This document shows positions 25,114 through 33,958 of a stretch of DNA of 64,000 nt, one piece after another. The stretch is from Hyphomonas oceanitis SCH89. GTDB lineage: Bacteria; Pseudomonadota; Alphaproteobacteria; Caulobacterales; Hyphomonadaceae. The stretch lies in the NCBI RefSeq assembly GCF_000685295.1, contig NZ_ARYL01000010.1, forward strand, positions 1-64,000, read 5' to 3'. The notes below the pieces were generated by a model that did no database searches, was not told the DNA's origin, and saw only the letters and a program-made list of their open reading frames with translations. Each line of letters starts with the position of its first letter. Positions within the stretch are counted from its first letter, which is position 1. The translations under genes were made by a program, and so were the position numbers.

Positions 25114-27801
25114 ATGCTGAAGATACGCCCTCTTGCCGCCACGCCTGAGGCTGCGCTGGCCGCAGCGCTGGCGAATGCGCCCTATCTGCGGCGCCTGTCG
25201 GAACGGACCGAGGCGCGCAGTTTCGAGGATGCACTGGCGGATGTGACCGGCCTGCCGGCGGATACGCCCATTGAGGACGCCATGCGCGTGCTGCGCAAGG
25301 CCAAGGCGGCGGTGCACCTGTCGCTGGCGGCCGACGACCTGTCGGGCCAGCGCGACGTGATGCAGGTGACGGCGGCGCTGACAGAGCTGGCGACAGCGTC
25401 GGTTCGGGCCGCCTTGCGTGTGGCGCTGGGAAGCCGGGGCCTGACCGACACGGGCATCTTCATTTTTGCGCTCGGCAAGATGGGCGCATTTGAACTCAAT
25501 TATTCCAGCGATATCGACATCGCGGCCTTCTACGAGCCGGACAGCTTTGACGGCGGGGACCGCACGCCGGGCGAGACAGCCCAGCGCGTGATGCGGGATG
25601 TGGTCAGGCTGCTCGATGAGATTACGGCCGATGGATATGTCTTCCGGACGGACCTGCGCCTGAGGCCAGACCCCTCTTCGACGCCGCTTGCCGTATCGAC
25701 CCATATGGCGGACGTCTATTACGAGAGCGTCGGCCAGAACTGGGAACGGATGGTCTGGATCAAGGCTCGTGCGGCGGCGGGCGATAGTGCGGCGGCGGCG
25801 CGCTTTATCCAGCGGATGAGCCACTATGTCTGGCGGCGCAATCTCGACTATTGGGCGATTGACGACATCCAGGCGATCAAGCGCATGATCAATACCAAGA
25901 TCGGCGCCAAAGGGCTGGAGAACCCGGCGCCGGATATCAAGCTGGGCCCGGGCGGCATTCGCGAGATCGAGTTCTTCGTTCAAACGCAGCAGCTGATCCT
26001 CGGCGGGCGTCATCCCGCCCTGCGGGACAATTCCACGCTGGGCGCCATGGCGGCGCTGCGGGATGCGGGCATTGTGACCGGCGGCACGGCTGAGGCGCTG
26101 TCAGTCGCCTACAAAGCGCTGCGCAATGTCGAACACCGCATCCAGATGCGCCATGACGAGCAGACCCATACAATCCCTGCTGATGTAACTGAACGCGAAG
26201 GCGTCGCGGCGCTGTGCGGCTATGACTCGCTTGCCGATTTCGACCGGGACCTCCTGGAGTCGCGGCAGCTGGTGCAGGAAGCCTATGACGGCCTCTTCGC
26301 GCATGAAGGCCAGCAGGACGACGCCAGCGACATCGGCAACCTCGTGTTCACGGGTGTGGATGACGACCCGGAAACCGTGCGGACGCTGGATGGGCTGGGC
26401 TTTACCGACCCGAGCCGCGCGATCGGCACGATCCGCAACTGGCACCGGGGCAATGTGCCGGCGACACGTACGGTACGCGGGCGCGAATTGCTGACGGCGA
26501 TCCTGCCACGCATGCTGACTGCGATGGGCGAGACAGGCGAACCGGACGAGGCGTTCCGCTGGTTCTCGCGCTTCTTCAGCGGGCTTTCCTCCGGGGTGCA
26601 GACACTGTCCATGCTGCTCGCCAAGCCGGACCTGCTGGACGATCTGGTGGCGACGCTGGCGCTGGCGCCGCGCCTTGCGGAAATCCTGTCGCGCCGGCCG
26701 GATCTGCTGGAGGCACTGGTGAGCGGCGATGCGCCTGTGCCCCCGCGCGCGGATGCGGCAACGAATTTCGATGCCGCCTTGGATGACTGGCGCCGGTATC
26801 ATCGCGAGCAGAGTTTCCTGATCGGGCACCGCCTGCTGCACGGACTTATCAATGCCTCCGATGCGGCGGTTCACTGGTCGCGTCTGGCCGATGAGACGAT
26901 CCGGCAGATGGCCTCTGCCGCTGAAGTCGAGACCGTGCGCCGCTACGGCGATGCGCCGGGCACATGGGGCGTGTTTGCCATGGGCAAGCTGGGAGGTTCC
27001 GAACTGACGGCGGGTTCTGACCTCGACATCATCGTGATCTATGACGCTCCCTCGCTGGAGGCGCAAAGCTGGTTCACGCGTGTGACGCAGCGCCTGATAA
27101 CGGCGCTGACGGCACCGACGGCGGAAGGCGCGCTGTATGAAGTCGACATGCGCCTCAGGCCATCAGGGCGGGGCGGGCCAGTGGCCGTGAGCCTGTCGGC
27201 CTTCGAGCGCTACCAGAATGACGAGGCCTGGACCTGGGAACATATGGCGCTGACGCGGCTACGCTTCGTGGCTGGCGATGCCGGGCTGGGCGCAAGTGTG
27301 CTGACGATGGCCAAGGCGGCGATTGCGGCGCGGGCAGAGAAGGATTCCGGGCAGATTGCGCAGGATGTGTCCGACATGCGGATACGGCTCTACAAGGAAA
27401 AGCCGGGCAAGGGCCTCTGGGACCTGAAAACCGAACAGGGCGGCCTGATCGATATCGAGTTCATCGTACAGGAAGCCATGCTGATGGCAGGCCGGCCGGA
27501 GTGCATCTGGCCAAACGTTGAGGACGCCCTGAAGGGTATTCCTGACAGTGCCGCCAAGCCCGATGCGGACTATGGCGTGCTGGAGGAGGCCCTGGCTTAC
27601 CTGCAGGCACTGCAACAGGTTCAGCGCCTTGCGATAGGCAGCGACATGGAAGCGGACGAGATTCCGGACGGGCTGAAAGACAGGCTGTGCCGCGCTGTTG
27701 GCGCCGAGGATTTCGCATCGCTGGAGGCGCGGCTCGCGGACCTGAAAGCCAAGGTTCATGAGATTGCTGTAAGGAAACTGCACCTGGTCGCGACGGATTA
27801 G
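25114..27801 (+). CDS. glnE: bifunctional glutamine synthetase adenylyltransferase/deadenylase
   Basis: An 895-residue cytosolic enzyme that adenylylates and deadenylylates glutamine synthetase under PII control. Two nucleotidyltransferase active sites are visible. The N-terminal deadenylase is at about 120-140 (GKMGAFELNYSSDIDIAAFYE). The C-terminal adenylylase is at about 623-642 (GKLGGSELTAGSDLDIIVIYD). The central region joins them and carries regulatory helices. Length is slightly below the E. coli enzyme (946). It is the last gene of the degP-RR-HK-glnE run. Confidence 0.96.
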   Translation: MLKIRPLAATPEAALAAALANAPYLRRLSERTEARSFEDALADVTGLPADTPIEDAMRVLRKAKAAVHLSLAADDLSGQRDVMQVTAALTELATASVRAALRVALGSRGLTDTGIFIFALGKMGAFELNYSSDIDIAAFYEPDSFDGGDRTPGETAQRVMRDVVRLLDEITADGYVFRTDLRLRPDPSSTPLAVSTHMADVYYESVGQNWERMVWIKARAAAGDSAAAARFIQRMSHYVWRRNLDYWAIDDIQAIKRMINTKIGAKGLENPAPDIKLGPGGIREIEFFVQTQQLILGGRHPALRDNSTLGAMAALRDAGIVTGGTAEALSVAYKALRNVEHRIQMRHDEQTHTIPADVTEREGVAALCGYDSLADFDRDLLESRQLVQEAYDGLFAHEGQQDDASDIGNLVFTGVDDDPETVRTLDGLGFTDPSRAIGTIRNWHRGNVPATRTVRGRELLTAILPRMLTAMGETGEPDEAFRWFSRFFSGLSSGVQTLSMLLAKPDLLDDLVATLALAPRLAEILSRRPDLLEALVSGDAPVPPRADAATNFDAALDDWRRYHREQSFLIGHRLLHGLINASDAAVHWSRLADETIRQMASAAEVETVRRYGDAPGTWGVFAMGKLGGSELTAGSDLDIIVIYDAPSLEAQSWFTRVTQRLITALTAPTAEGALYEVDMRLRPSGRGGPVAVSLSAFERYQNDEAWTWEHMALTRLRFVAGDAGLGASVLTMAKAAIAARAEKDSGQIAQDVSDMRIRLYKEKPGKGLWDLKTEQGGLIDIEFIVQEAMLMAGRPECIWPNVEDALKGIPDSAAKPDADYGVLEEALAYLQALQQVQRLAIGSDMEADEIPDGLKDRLCRAVGAEDFASLEARLADLKAKVHEIAVRKLHLVATD

Positions 27802-27857
27802 CGACCGACCTCCGTTGAACGTGTGATGGGTTAATCACGATAACGGAGGAATACCTC

Positions 27858-28367
27858 ATGAAACGTATAACACTCGCAGCACTTCTTGGATCAGTCGCAC
27901 TGGTTGTTGCCATGCCGCTGGCCGCACAGGCCGAACGCGGTGGTGACCGTCATGGCGGCATGCGCGGCGAACATATGAAAGCCGTGGATGCCAACGGCGA
28001 TGGCGACATCTCAAAAGCAGAAGTTGAAGCCTTTCAGGCCAAGATCTTTGCCGAGGCCGACGCTAACAAGGACGGCTCGCTGACACTGGCCGAAATGAAT
28101 GCGCACCATGAAGCCATGGAAGCCAAGCGCAAGGCCGAACGCCAGCAAGCCATGTTTGCCAAGCTCGATACTGACAGCAATGGCAAGATCAGCAAGGCTG
28201 AATTCGAGACCCGGCCCATGCGCGGCATGGAACGCATGGACACCGATGGTGATGGCACTGTGACGGAGGAAGAACGTGAAGCGGCCCGCGCCAAGATGAA
28301 AGACCATCGCGGCAAATGGGGTCATCGCGGAGACGGTGCACCGCCTGAAACGCCAGACGCTGAATAG
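27858..28367 (+). CDS. periplasmic EF-hand calcium-binding protein
   Basis: A 169-residue secreted protein: signal peptide MKRITLAALLGSVALVVAMPLAAQA, then four EF-hand loops (DANGDGDISKAE, DANKDGSLTLAE, DTDSNGKISKAE, DTDGDGTVTEEE), all with the acidic 1/3/5/12 pattern. They should bind calcium or a similar divalent cation in the periplasm. The tail is rich in His, Gly and Arg. GGAGG precedes the ATG. An ECF sigma, anti-sigma and CnrX-like sensor gene set follows on the same strand, which suggests a shared metal or envelope-stress function. It may be the set's target gene or a co-sensor; this is inference. Confidence 0.88.
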   Translation: MKRITLAALLGSVALVVAMPLAAQAERGGDRHGGMRGEHMKAVDANGDGDISKAEVEAFQAKIFAEADANKDGSLTLAEMNAHHEAMEAKRKAERQQAMFAKLDTDSNGKISKAEFETRPMRGMERMDTDGDGTVTEEEREAARAKMKDHRGKWGHRGDGAPPETPDAE

Positions 28368-28531
28368 GCCGGGCTAACGGACAGCCAGGCGGGCCGGAGG
28401 CATGATATGCGAATTCCTTTCCTTGCATCGCAGACTCACTTGCGTCCGGCTCGCCTGGCCACCCGCTTTTCATTGCCTACCTGTGGTGAAGGCGTTTCCA
28501 CTTTGCCGCATCGCAGGATAGACACGGTTTC

Positions 28532-29074
28532 GTGGCGTTCTCATCAGACCTTGACCAGATCACGCGTGCGGCTGCCGGCGAACGGCAGGCGGTTTCGGCG
28601 CTGGTCAATCGCTACAGCCCCGCTGTGCTGGCGCTTGCCACGCGCATGCTGGGCGACCGGGGGGAGGCTGAAGACGTGACGCAGGAAACATTCATCCGGG
28701 CCTGGAAGGCCCTGCCGGACTGGGAACCACGGGCGAAGTTTTCGACCTGGCTGCACCGGGTGGCACTGAACCTTTGCTATGACCGGCTGCGCAAGCGCCG
28801 CGAAGCGACCATGGCTGAACCGCCGGAGCAGGTGGACATGGCCTTGCGGCCTGACGATGCGCTCGACCAGGCAGAGCGTGTGAAAGCGGTGGAAGCCGCT
28901 ATCGCCGCATTGCCGGAGCGCCAGGCCGCTGCCTTGACGCTGTGTGCGCTGCAGGACCATTCTCAGGCCGAAGCGGCGGACATAATGGAAATCAGCGTGG
29001 AAGCGCTGGAGAGCTTACTGGCACGCGCGCGAAGAGCGCTGCGGGCCGTATTGATGGAGAGGAGTGAGGCATGA
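28532..29074 (+). CDS. ECF RNA polymerase sigma factor
   Basis: A 180-residue sigma-70 family ECF factor. Region 2 is about residues 20-90 (DVTQETFIRAWKALPDWEPRAKFSTWLHRVALNLCYDRLRKRR) and region 4 about 125-175 (LPERQAAALTLCALQDHSQAEAADIMEISVEALESLLARARRALR). It starts with GTG, and the Shine-Dalgarno is poor, so the exact start is uncertain. Its stop overlaps the next gene's ATG as ATGA, the normal arrangement of a sigma with its cognate anti-sigma. It should drive its own operon and probably the EF-hand gene. Confidence 0.92.
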   Translation: MAFSSDLDQITRAAAGERQAVSALVNRYSPAVLALATRMLGDRGEAEDVTQETFIRAWKALPDWEPRAKFSTWLHRVALNLCYDRLRKRREATMAEPPEQVDMALRPDDALDQAERVKAVEAAIAALPERQAAALTLCALQDHSQAEAADIMEISVEALESLLARARRALRAVLMERSEA

Positions 29075-29511
29075 CGCAGACAATGACCGATGCACGGCTG
29101 ATCGAACTGATCGAAGCCTGGGGCGCGGATGCCAATGCCTATCCGGAAAGCGAGCGCGACGCTGCCAAGGCCCTTCTTGCCGAGGCGCCTGAACGCTTTG
29201 CAGCGGAGCTGAAAGCGGCGCGCGACATGGATGTGCTTCTGGGCGGCATGCCGGAGGTGATGCCTTCGGCTGCGCTGACGGCTGCCCTGATCGACAGTGC
29301 GCCGCGTGCACGGGCCGAGCGCCGGAGCTGGTTTGCCGCCATGCCCCGCTGGCCCGCTATTGGTGCGCTGGCTTCGCTCGCCATTGGGCTCGCGATTGGA
29401 CTCGGAACGGCCCAAACTGCCCCGACAGGCACCACTGAAGACCCCGTCGATACGCTCGTCTATGCCGCGCTGGGCTTTGATACGACTTACACGCAGGAGG
29501 CCGCTCAATGA
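29071..29511 (+). CDS. putative membrane anti-sigma factor
   Basis: A 146-residue protein with a cytosolic N-terminal helical region (DARLIELIEAWGADANAYPESERDAAKALLAEAPERFAAELKAARDMDVLL), one transmembrane span (IGALASLAIGLAIGLGT) and a short periplasmic tail. It has no zinc-binding HxxxCxxC motif. The topology, size and ATGA overlap with the ECF sigma gene indicate that it holds the sigma factor at the membrane, like CnrY-type regulators, although sequence alone does not prove that. Its stop overlaps the sensor gene. Confidence 0.75.
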   Translation: MTQTMTDARLIELIEAWGADANAYPESERDAAKALLAEAPERFAAELKAARDMDVLLGGMPEVMPSAALTAALIDSAPRARAERRSWFAAMPRWPAIGALASLAIGLAIGLGTAQTAPTGTTEDPVDTLVYAALGFDTTYTQEAAQ

Positions 29512-30032
29512 GCGAGACCCGTCCAACCCGCCGGATCCCTTTCTGGCTGACGCTTTCTGTTATGACCAACCTGTTGCTGGTTGGCCTGCTGATCGGCATG
29601 GCGCTGCGCTCGCCTATGCACGGGCGCGGCCCAGATGGCGGCGACGGCCCGCGTCCGCCCATGCTGGAAGGCGCGAGCCAGGAAGACCGCATGGTCGTTC
29701 GCAAGATGATGATGGAGTCTTTCCGCTCTGCCGAAAAGGAAGTGGAAGACCGGCGCGTCGTACGCAAGCAACTTGGCGAGGCGCTGCAGATTGACCCCTA
29801 TGATGCCGAAGCTGTGCGCAAGGCGTTTGCGAGCCTGCGCATTGCTGATGAGACCGTGCACGCCACAATCCAGGAGTCGCTGGCTCACAGGATGGGCGAC
29901 CTTACTCTCGCGCAGCGCAAGTCGCTGGCTGAAATGCTGTCACGCGAACCGGGTGATGATCGCGGCCGTCGCAGGATGCGTATGCGCGATGATGATGGTG
30001 GCCCGCATGGCCCGCCGCCGGATGAGGATTGA
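29508..30032 (+). CDS. periplasmic heavy-metal sensor (CnrX/CpxP-like)
   Basis: A 174-residue protein anchored by an N-terminal span (FWLTLSVMTNLLLVGLLIGMAL). It has a helical periplasmic domain resembling the Metal_resist/CpxP group (EDRMVVRKMMMESFRSAEKEVEDRRVVRKQLGEAL and a final LTLAQRKSLAEML, an LTxxQ-type motif). Candidate ligands are M37-H38 and the H/M pair in ESLAHRM; I cannot place them structurally. It ends in an Arg/Asp/Pro/His-rich tail. It starts as ATGA over the anti-sigma stop. The gene trio mirrors CnrH-CnrY-CnrX of Cupriavidus, which senses nickel and cobalt. The metal here is unknown. Confidence 0.82.
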   Translation: MSETRPTRRIPFWLTLSVMTNLLLVGLLIGMALRSPMHGRGPDGGDGPRPPMLEGASQEDRMVVRKMMMESFRSAEKEVEDRRVVRKQLGEALQIDPYDAEAVRKAFASLRIADETVHATIQESLAHRMGDLTLAQRKSLAEMLSREPGDDRGRRRMRMRDDDGGPHGPPPDED

Positions 30033-30042
30033 TAGGGACGCT

Positions 30043-30435
30043 TCAGCCTTGTGATTTGTGCGCAAGTGCGCCCGCATTGGCTTCCCAGTTCTGCCCGTCG
30101 AACCTGTTGATGGTTACGTCCAGTGACTGCCAGTCATCCAGGCAGCGCCATGTCACGGCAAAACCGTCCGGGTTTGAACGCGGTATGTAGAAGCTCTTGA
30201 TGCCACACTTGCTGCAGAAAAGGTGCTTGGCGCCGCCCGTGTTGAATGTGTACTTCGTCAGCATGTCCTGACCGCTTAGCAGACGGAAACGCGTGGCGGG
30301 AACAATGACATGTATGTTGCCGCTCATGGCACAGATCGAGCAATTGCAATCCTCGACCTCGAAGGCATCAGGCAGGTCGACCTCGAAGCGGACAGCGCCG
30401 CAATGGCAGCCACCTGCATGCCTGCGCAAAGGCAT
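30043..30435 (-). CDS. GFA/CENP-V family zinc protein
   Basis: A 130-residue protein of the glutathione-dependent formaldehyde-activating (GFA) fold. The zinc ligands are in GGCHCGAVRFEVD, CNCSICAMSG and FCSKCGIKSFY. Many members are S-hydroxymethylglutathione synthases or have unknown thiol chemistry, so I would not assign a substrate. It is the downstream member of a - strand pair: its ATG shares a base with the stop of the YbjN-like gene, so the two are translationally coupled. It converges with the metal-sensor gene. Confidence 0.9.
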   Translation of the reverse strand: MPLRRHAGGCHCGAVRFEVDLPDAFEVEDCNCSICAMSGNIHVIVPATRFRLLSGQDMLTKYTFNTGGAKHLFCSKCGIKSFYIPRSNPDGFAVTWRCLDDWQSLDVTINRFDGQNWEANAGALAHKSQG

Positions 30436-30914
30436 CAGCCTTCTTCCTGCATATGCGTCACGAATGAATCCAGGATGACGAAGAACAGGTCCACTTCCTC
30501 CTTGCCGAGCATGTTCTCATCGGACGTCATGAACGTATAGTCGACACCGATGACATAACCGTCTTCATCCGGCTGGCCGATCAGAAAAGCCCTGCCGAAC
30601 GGGTAGCTGTCATTGTACTCATTGACCTTCATGTAGTCAGCAAGTGCAGGTGAGCCAGCCATGTCGAACGTCGCAAAGATCATGTTGGAAACGCAGTATT
30701 TTTCTGCGTTACAATCCATCATACGGATGGAATAATTGTAGCCATCGCGACTGGCATCAATGCGGGCAATCGTATCATCCACCCACTCGATTGCGACATT
30801 AGTACTGTCCGTATTGCGCAGCATGACTGCAACGGCGTCAGGATTGCCTGCGTCGGCGGACGCGGTGAAAGCCATGCTGGCGGCGGCAAGTGCAAGGGCG
30901 AGAGACTTCAGCAT
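30435..30914 (-). CDS. secreted YbjN-domain-like protein
   Basis: A 159-residue protein with a signal peptide (MLKSLALALAAASMAFTASADA). The mature domain, with a DCNAEKYCVSNMIFATFDM cysteine pair, an AD-YMKVNEYND-YPFGRAFL segment and GYVIGVDYTFMTSDENM, fits the YbjN/putative sensory transduction regulator fold, which resembles type III secretion chaperones. The two cysteines may form a disulfide. Base composition looks lower in GC than its neighbours. Function in the family is unknown (YbjN affects motility and stress in enterics). Confidence 0.75.
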   Translation of the reverse strand: MLKSLALALAAASMAFTASADAGNPDAVAVMLRNTDSTNVAIEWVDDTIARIDASRDGYNYSIRMMDCNAEKYCVSNMIFATFDMAGSPALADYMKVNEYNDSYPFGRAFLIGQPDEDGYVIGVDYTFMTSDENMLGKEEVDLFFVILDSFVTHMQEEG

Positions 30915-30996
30915 GCGGGTATCCTTTCAGGAATCAAAGTCCGGTCTTGGCTAAATGTCTCACATTTTCAGGTCGCAGAGCAATATACGCCGTGGC

Positions 30997-32445
30997 CTAA
31001 CCAACCCAGACGGGCGGTCTGCGCTGTGCCCAGGGCGCTGCCCGCTCAAGTTGCCCGGCCAGAGCGAAGAGCAGTGCTTCCGTGCCATACCGCCCGCCGA
31101 ACATCATGCCGATAGGAAGGCCCGATGGCGCGTTTGGCGTTGGGGCGGTCCAGTGCAGGGGCACGGTCATGGCGGGCGCGCCCATCTGGTTGAAGACGGG
31201 GCAATGCGGCGTGAAGCTGGCCACAGCGGCGCCCATTTTGTCCTGATCAGCCGTGAGCGCCATGACGCCGAGCTTTTCGGGGGCACGGGAGAGCGTTGCG
31301 GATAGCGTCATGTCGAAGTCGCCCTCATCCAGGAAGCGCTCATAGGCAATCGCGGCGGTCTGGAAAGCATTGTTGGCGTGTGCGAGTTCGATCATGGGCA
31401 CGGTGCGGCCGAGTTGCGCCATGGAGAACGTGATCGGCTCCAACTCGTCTTCGCGCACGGGGCGGCCGAGCGCCTTGGCACGGTCGTCTATCATGGCGGC
31501 GATATAGGCGGAAATCGTGAAGAGGGCCGCCTTGCCGAGGGCTTCGCCGTCCATTTGCGGGGCCGCTTCGACGACGGTGTGGCCAAGGCTTTCCAGCAGG
31601 TCGGCGGTGTATTTGAGGCCGGCTTCTGCATCTGCATCGGGCTTGGTGCCATTCGGCGCGGTGCGCCATAGGGCGATCTTTAGCGGCTTGGGGTCGTGGT
31701 CCAGTTCCGAAAGGAAAGGGCGGGCGGGGGTTGGCGCGTAGTAGCGGCTGCCCGCTTCAGGGCCGTGCGTAGCATCCATCAGGGCGGCGTTGTCGCGCAC
31801 GCTGCGGCTTAGGGCGTGGACCGTTGAGAGACCGTTCCAGCCTTCCGTACGGCCGGGGCCCATGGGGATGCGACCGCGCGAGGGTTTCATGCCAAAGAGG
31901 CCGCAGCAGGCCGCCGGAATGCGGATTGAGCCGCCGCCATCGCTGGCCTGTGCGAGGGGAAGCACGCCCGAAGCGACCGCCACAGCGGCGCCGCCTGAGG
32001 AGCCGCCGGACGTGCGGGTGGTATCCCATGGGTTGCGTGTCTGGCCGTAGAGGGTGGATTCCGTGGTCGTTGTCAGGCCGAACTCGGGGGAGGTTGTGGC
32101 GCCGAAGAAGACGAGGCCGGCCTTGCGGTAGCGCGCGGCCAGCGTGCTGTCATCGGCGGCCACATGCCCTTTCCAGGCGACGGAGCCCTGCGTGATGGGG
32201 GCGCCTTTGATGTCCACAGCGAGATCCTTGGTAACGAAGGGTACACCGGCGAATGGGCCGTCGCCGAGGGGCTGTTCAAGCTGTTGCCGGGCAATGTCGG
32301 GGAAGAGGGCCGAGAAGCAGTTGAGCTGTTCTTGCGCGCCCTCTGCACGGGAAAGGGCGGCGTCCAGCAATTCCGATGGCTTGACCTGTTTTGTGCGAAC
32401 CAGTTGGGCAAGGCCCAGCGCGTCATAATCTGCGTAGTCGTCCAT
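30997..32445 (-). CDS. amidase signature family hydrolase
   Basis: A 482-residue amidase. The Ser-cisSer-Lys triad is visible: Lys in FVTKDLAVDIKG, cis-Ser and nucleophilic Ser in TSGGSSGGAAVAVASG and GGGSIRIPAACCGLFG. It resembles 6-aminohexanoate-cyclic-dimer hydrolase and other small-amide amidases. No GatB or GatC gene lies next to it, so a role in tRNA amidation is unlikely. It probably hydrolyses amides for catabolism. Start ATG at 32445 with GGAGG/AAGG upstream. It is separated by 60 bases from the kinase gene upstream on the same strand. Confidence 0.9.
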   Translation of the reverse strand: MDDYADYDALGLAQLVRTKQVKPSELLDAALSRAEGAQEQLNCFSALFPDIARQQLEQPLGDGPFAGVPFVTKDLAVDIKGAPITQGSVAWKGHVAADDSTLAARYRKAGLVFFGATTSPEFGLTTTTESTLYGQTRNPWDTTRTSGGSSGGAAVAVASGVLPLAQASDGGGSIRIPAACCGLFGMKPSRGRIPMGPGRTEGWNGLSTVHALSRSVRDNAALMDATHGPEAGSRYYAPTPARPFLSELDHDPKPLKIALWRTAPNGTKPDADAEAGLKYTADLLESLGHTVVEAAPQMDGEALGKAALFTISAYIAAMIDDRAKALGRPVREDELEPITFSMAQLGRTVPMIELAHANNAFQTAAIAYERFLDEGDFDMTLSATLSRAPEKLGVMALTADQDKMGAAVASFTPHCPVFNQMGAPAMTVPLHWTAPTPNAPSGLPIGMMFGGRYGTEALLFALAGQLERAAPWAQRRPPVWVG

Positions 32446-32505
32446 TGCCTTGCGTCCTCCGGCTTTTTTGCCAGTCTGGGGCGTCAGGACGCGAAAGGGA
32501 AGAGA

Positions 32506-33552
32506 CTAGGTGTCGCCGAAGTCCTCGTCAGACAGTGTGAGGGTGACGCGGGTGCCCTTGCCCGGCCAATCGGTGCGCAGTTCGCCGCCAGCCTTGCGGG
32601 CAAAGGCATCAATGAGGCGTGAGCCGAGGCCGCTGCGGGGGCTGGCGGGCTTGGCGTTCCCGGGCGTGCCGCGCCCATCATCCGTAATGGTGAGGCACCA
32701 TGGCTGGTGTTCGCTGGCCCGGAAGGTAACGTGGATCGTTCCCGTGTCGCCTTCAGCGAAGGCATGCTTGGCCGCATTGGTGACGACTTCATTGGTGACG
32801 AGACCAATGGCGACAGCGGTATCTCGCGGAAGGTCTGCCGGATCGCAGTCAAGTGTGATGGAGACCGTATCGCTGAGAAAGAGAGCGCCGGACAGCTGGC
32901 GGATCAATGCCGACAGATAGTCGCGCATGTTGATTTCCTCGACATAGTCGCCGCCGCTATAAATGGCATTGTGAATGGCCGCAAAGCTGTGGACACGCGA
33001 TCCGGCAATGGCCAGTGCCTCCTGGACATCTTCCGAGGGGTGATGGCGGCGCTGCATTTCCAGCAGGCTGGCCACCATGGCGAAGTTGTTCTTGGTGCGG
33101 TGGTCCAGTTCGCGCAGCAGCAGTTCATGTGTCCGGATCTGGGCATTACGCTCGAGCACGGCGCGCCGGACGGCGGCGCGGAAGAGTTCGGCGAAGATAA
33201 CGATGACCAGGGCAGCTGAGCCATTTACGATGGTACGGGCGCCGTCAGCGGGATCAGCAAACTCAAAGGAATAATGATAGGGCAGGACAGCATACCAGGC
33301 ATAGGCAAAGGCCCCGACGAAGGTGATGAGGCCGGATTGCCAACGGCCAAATAGCGTGGAGATCAGGATAGCCGGATAGATGAGCGAGTACGGCCCCGCT
33401 GACGTGGCAAACAGGTTGACCACCATGCGGGCACCGATAGCTGCCAGCACACAGATAAGGCCAAAACCGATTTGTATGAGGATGGGAGGTATTACGTCGG
33501 GAAGACGATCAACAAGATCGAGTTCGCCCAGTCTCGATCTGCGTGTCGGCAT
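32506..33552 (-). CDS. HisKA_2-type sensor histidine kinase
   Basis: A 348-residue kinase. The ATG at 33552 is favoured over the GTG at 33558 by GAGGAG nine bases upstream. The N-terminal third holds about four membrane spans of DUF4118 type (IQIGFGLICVLAAIGARMVVNLF, YPAILISTLFGRWQSGLITFVGAFAYAWYAVL). The phospho-acceptor motif ELDHRTKNNFAMVASLL belongs to HisKA_2, and the ATPase has NEVVTNAAKHAF and DDGRGTPG. Kinases of this group in alphaproteobacteria often feed PhyR and the general stress response. No response regulator is adjacent, so its partner is unknown. Confidence 0.9.
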   Translation of the reverse strand: MPTRRSRLGELDLVDRLPDVIPPILIQIGFGLICVLAAIGARMVVNLFATSAGPYSLIYPAILISTLFGRWQSGLITFVGAFAYAWYAVLPYHYSFEFADPADGARTIVNGSAALVIVIFAELFRAAVRRAVLERNAQIRTHELLLRELDHRTKNNFAMVASLLEMQRRHHPSEDVQEALAIAGSRVHSFAAIHNAIYSGGDYVEEINMRDYLSALIRQLSGALFLSDTVSITLDCDPADLPRDTAVAIGLVTNEVVTNAAKHAFAEGDTGTIHVTFRASEHQPWCLTITDDGRGTPGNAKPASPRSGLGSRLIDAFARKAGGELRTDWPGKGTRVTLTLSDEDFGDT

Positions 33553-33632
33553 GGACACTTGCTCCTCACCCGCCTCGTTTCTTGTATTCGAGACTGGCGC
33601 GAGCTGTACATAACATTTGTTATGAGGGCTGC

Positions 33633-33953
33633 TTAATCCAGAGTAACTGCCGTACCGGACACGGCGACCATCATCATGGAGCCGGACTGCCCGATGACCT
33701 GATAGTCGAATTTGACGCCTACAATGGCATTGGCGCCGAGGCGTTCAGCGTCGCGCATCATTTCATCCAGCGCCCCGTCGCGGGTCTCCCGGATCGTGCG
33801 CTCATAAGAATCTGACCGACCACCAACAATGTTGGTGAAGCTGGCCAGAATATCTTTTCCGATGTGCGCACCAATAATCACTTCGCCGCAGACTATGCCT
33901 TTATAGGCAGTGATCGTGCGGTTCTGGATGGTGGGAGTGGTGGAGACGATCAT
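33633..33953 (-). CDS. YbjQ/UPF0145 family protein
   Basis: A 106-residue protein of the YbjQ/UPF0145 (DUF74) family. The core [63 protein letters not shown] is diagnostic. These small pentameric proteins have unknown function and were once annotated heavy-metal-binding. It lies five bases downstream of the methylmalonyl-CoA mutase large subunit gene on the same strand and is probably in that transcript, which is an unexplained pairing. Confidence 0.93.
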   Translation of the reverse strand: MIVSTTPTIQNRTITAYKGIVCGEVIIGAHIGKDILASFTNIVGGRSDSYERTIRETRDGALDEMMRDAERLGANAIVGVKFDYQVIGQSGSMMMVAVSGTAVTLD

Positions 33954-33958
33954 GGCTG

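Noticed and set aside
27815-27843. TTGAAC-N17-CGATAA with a GTGAT/ATCAC palindrome before the EF-hand gene, a possible promoter and operator.
   Set aside because: The predicted transcription start would leave only about eight bases before the ATG and exclude the ribosome site, so this promoter would not work for that gene.
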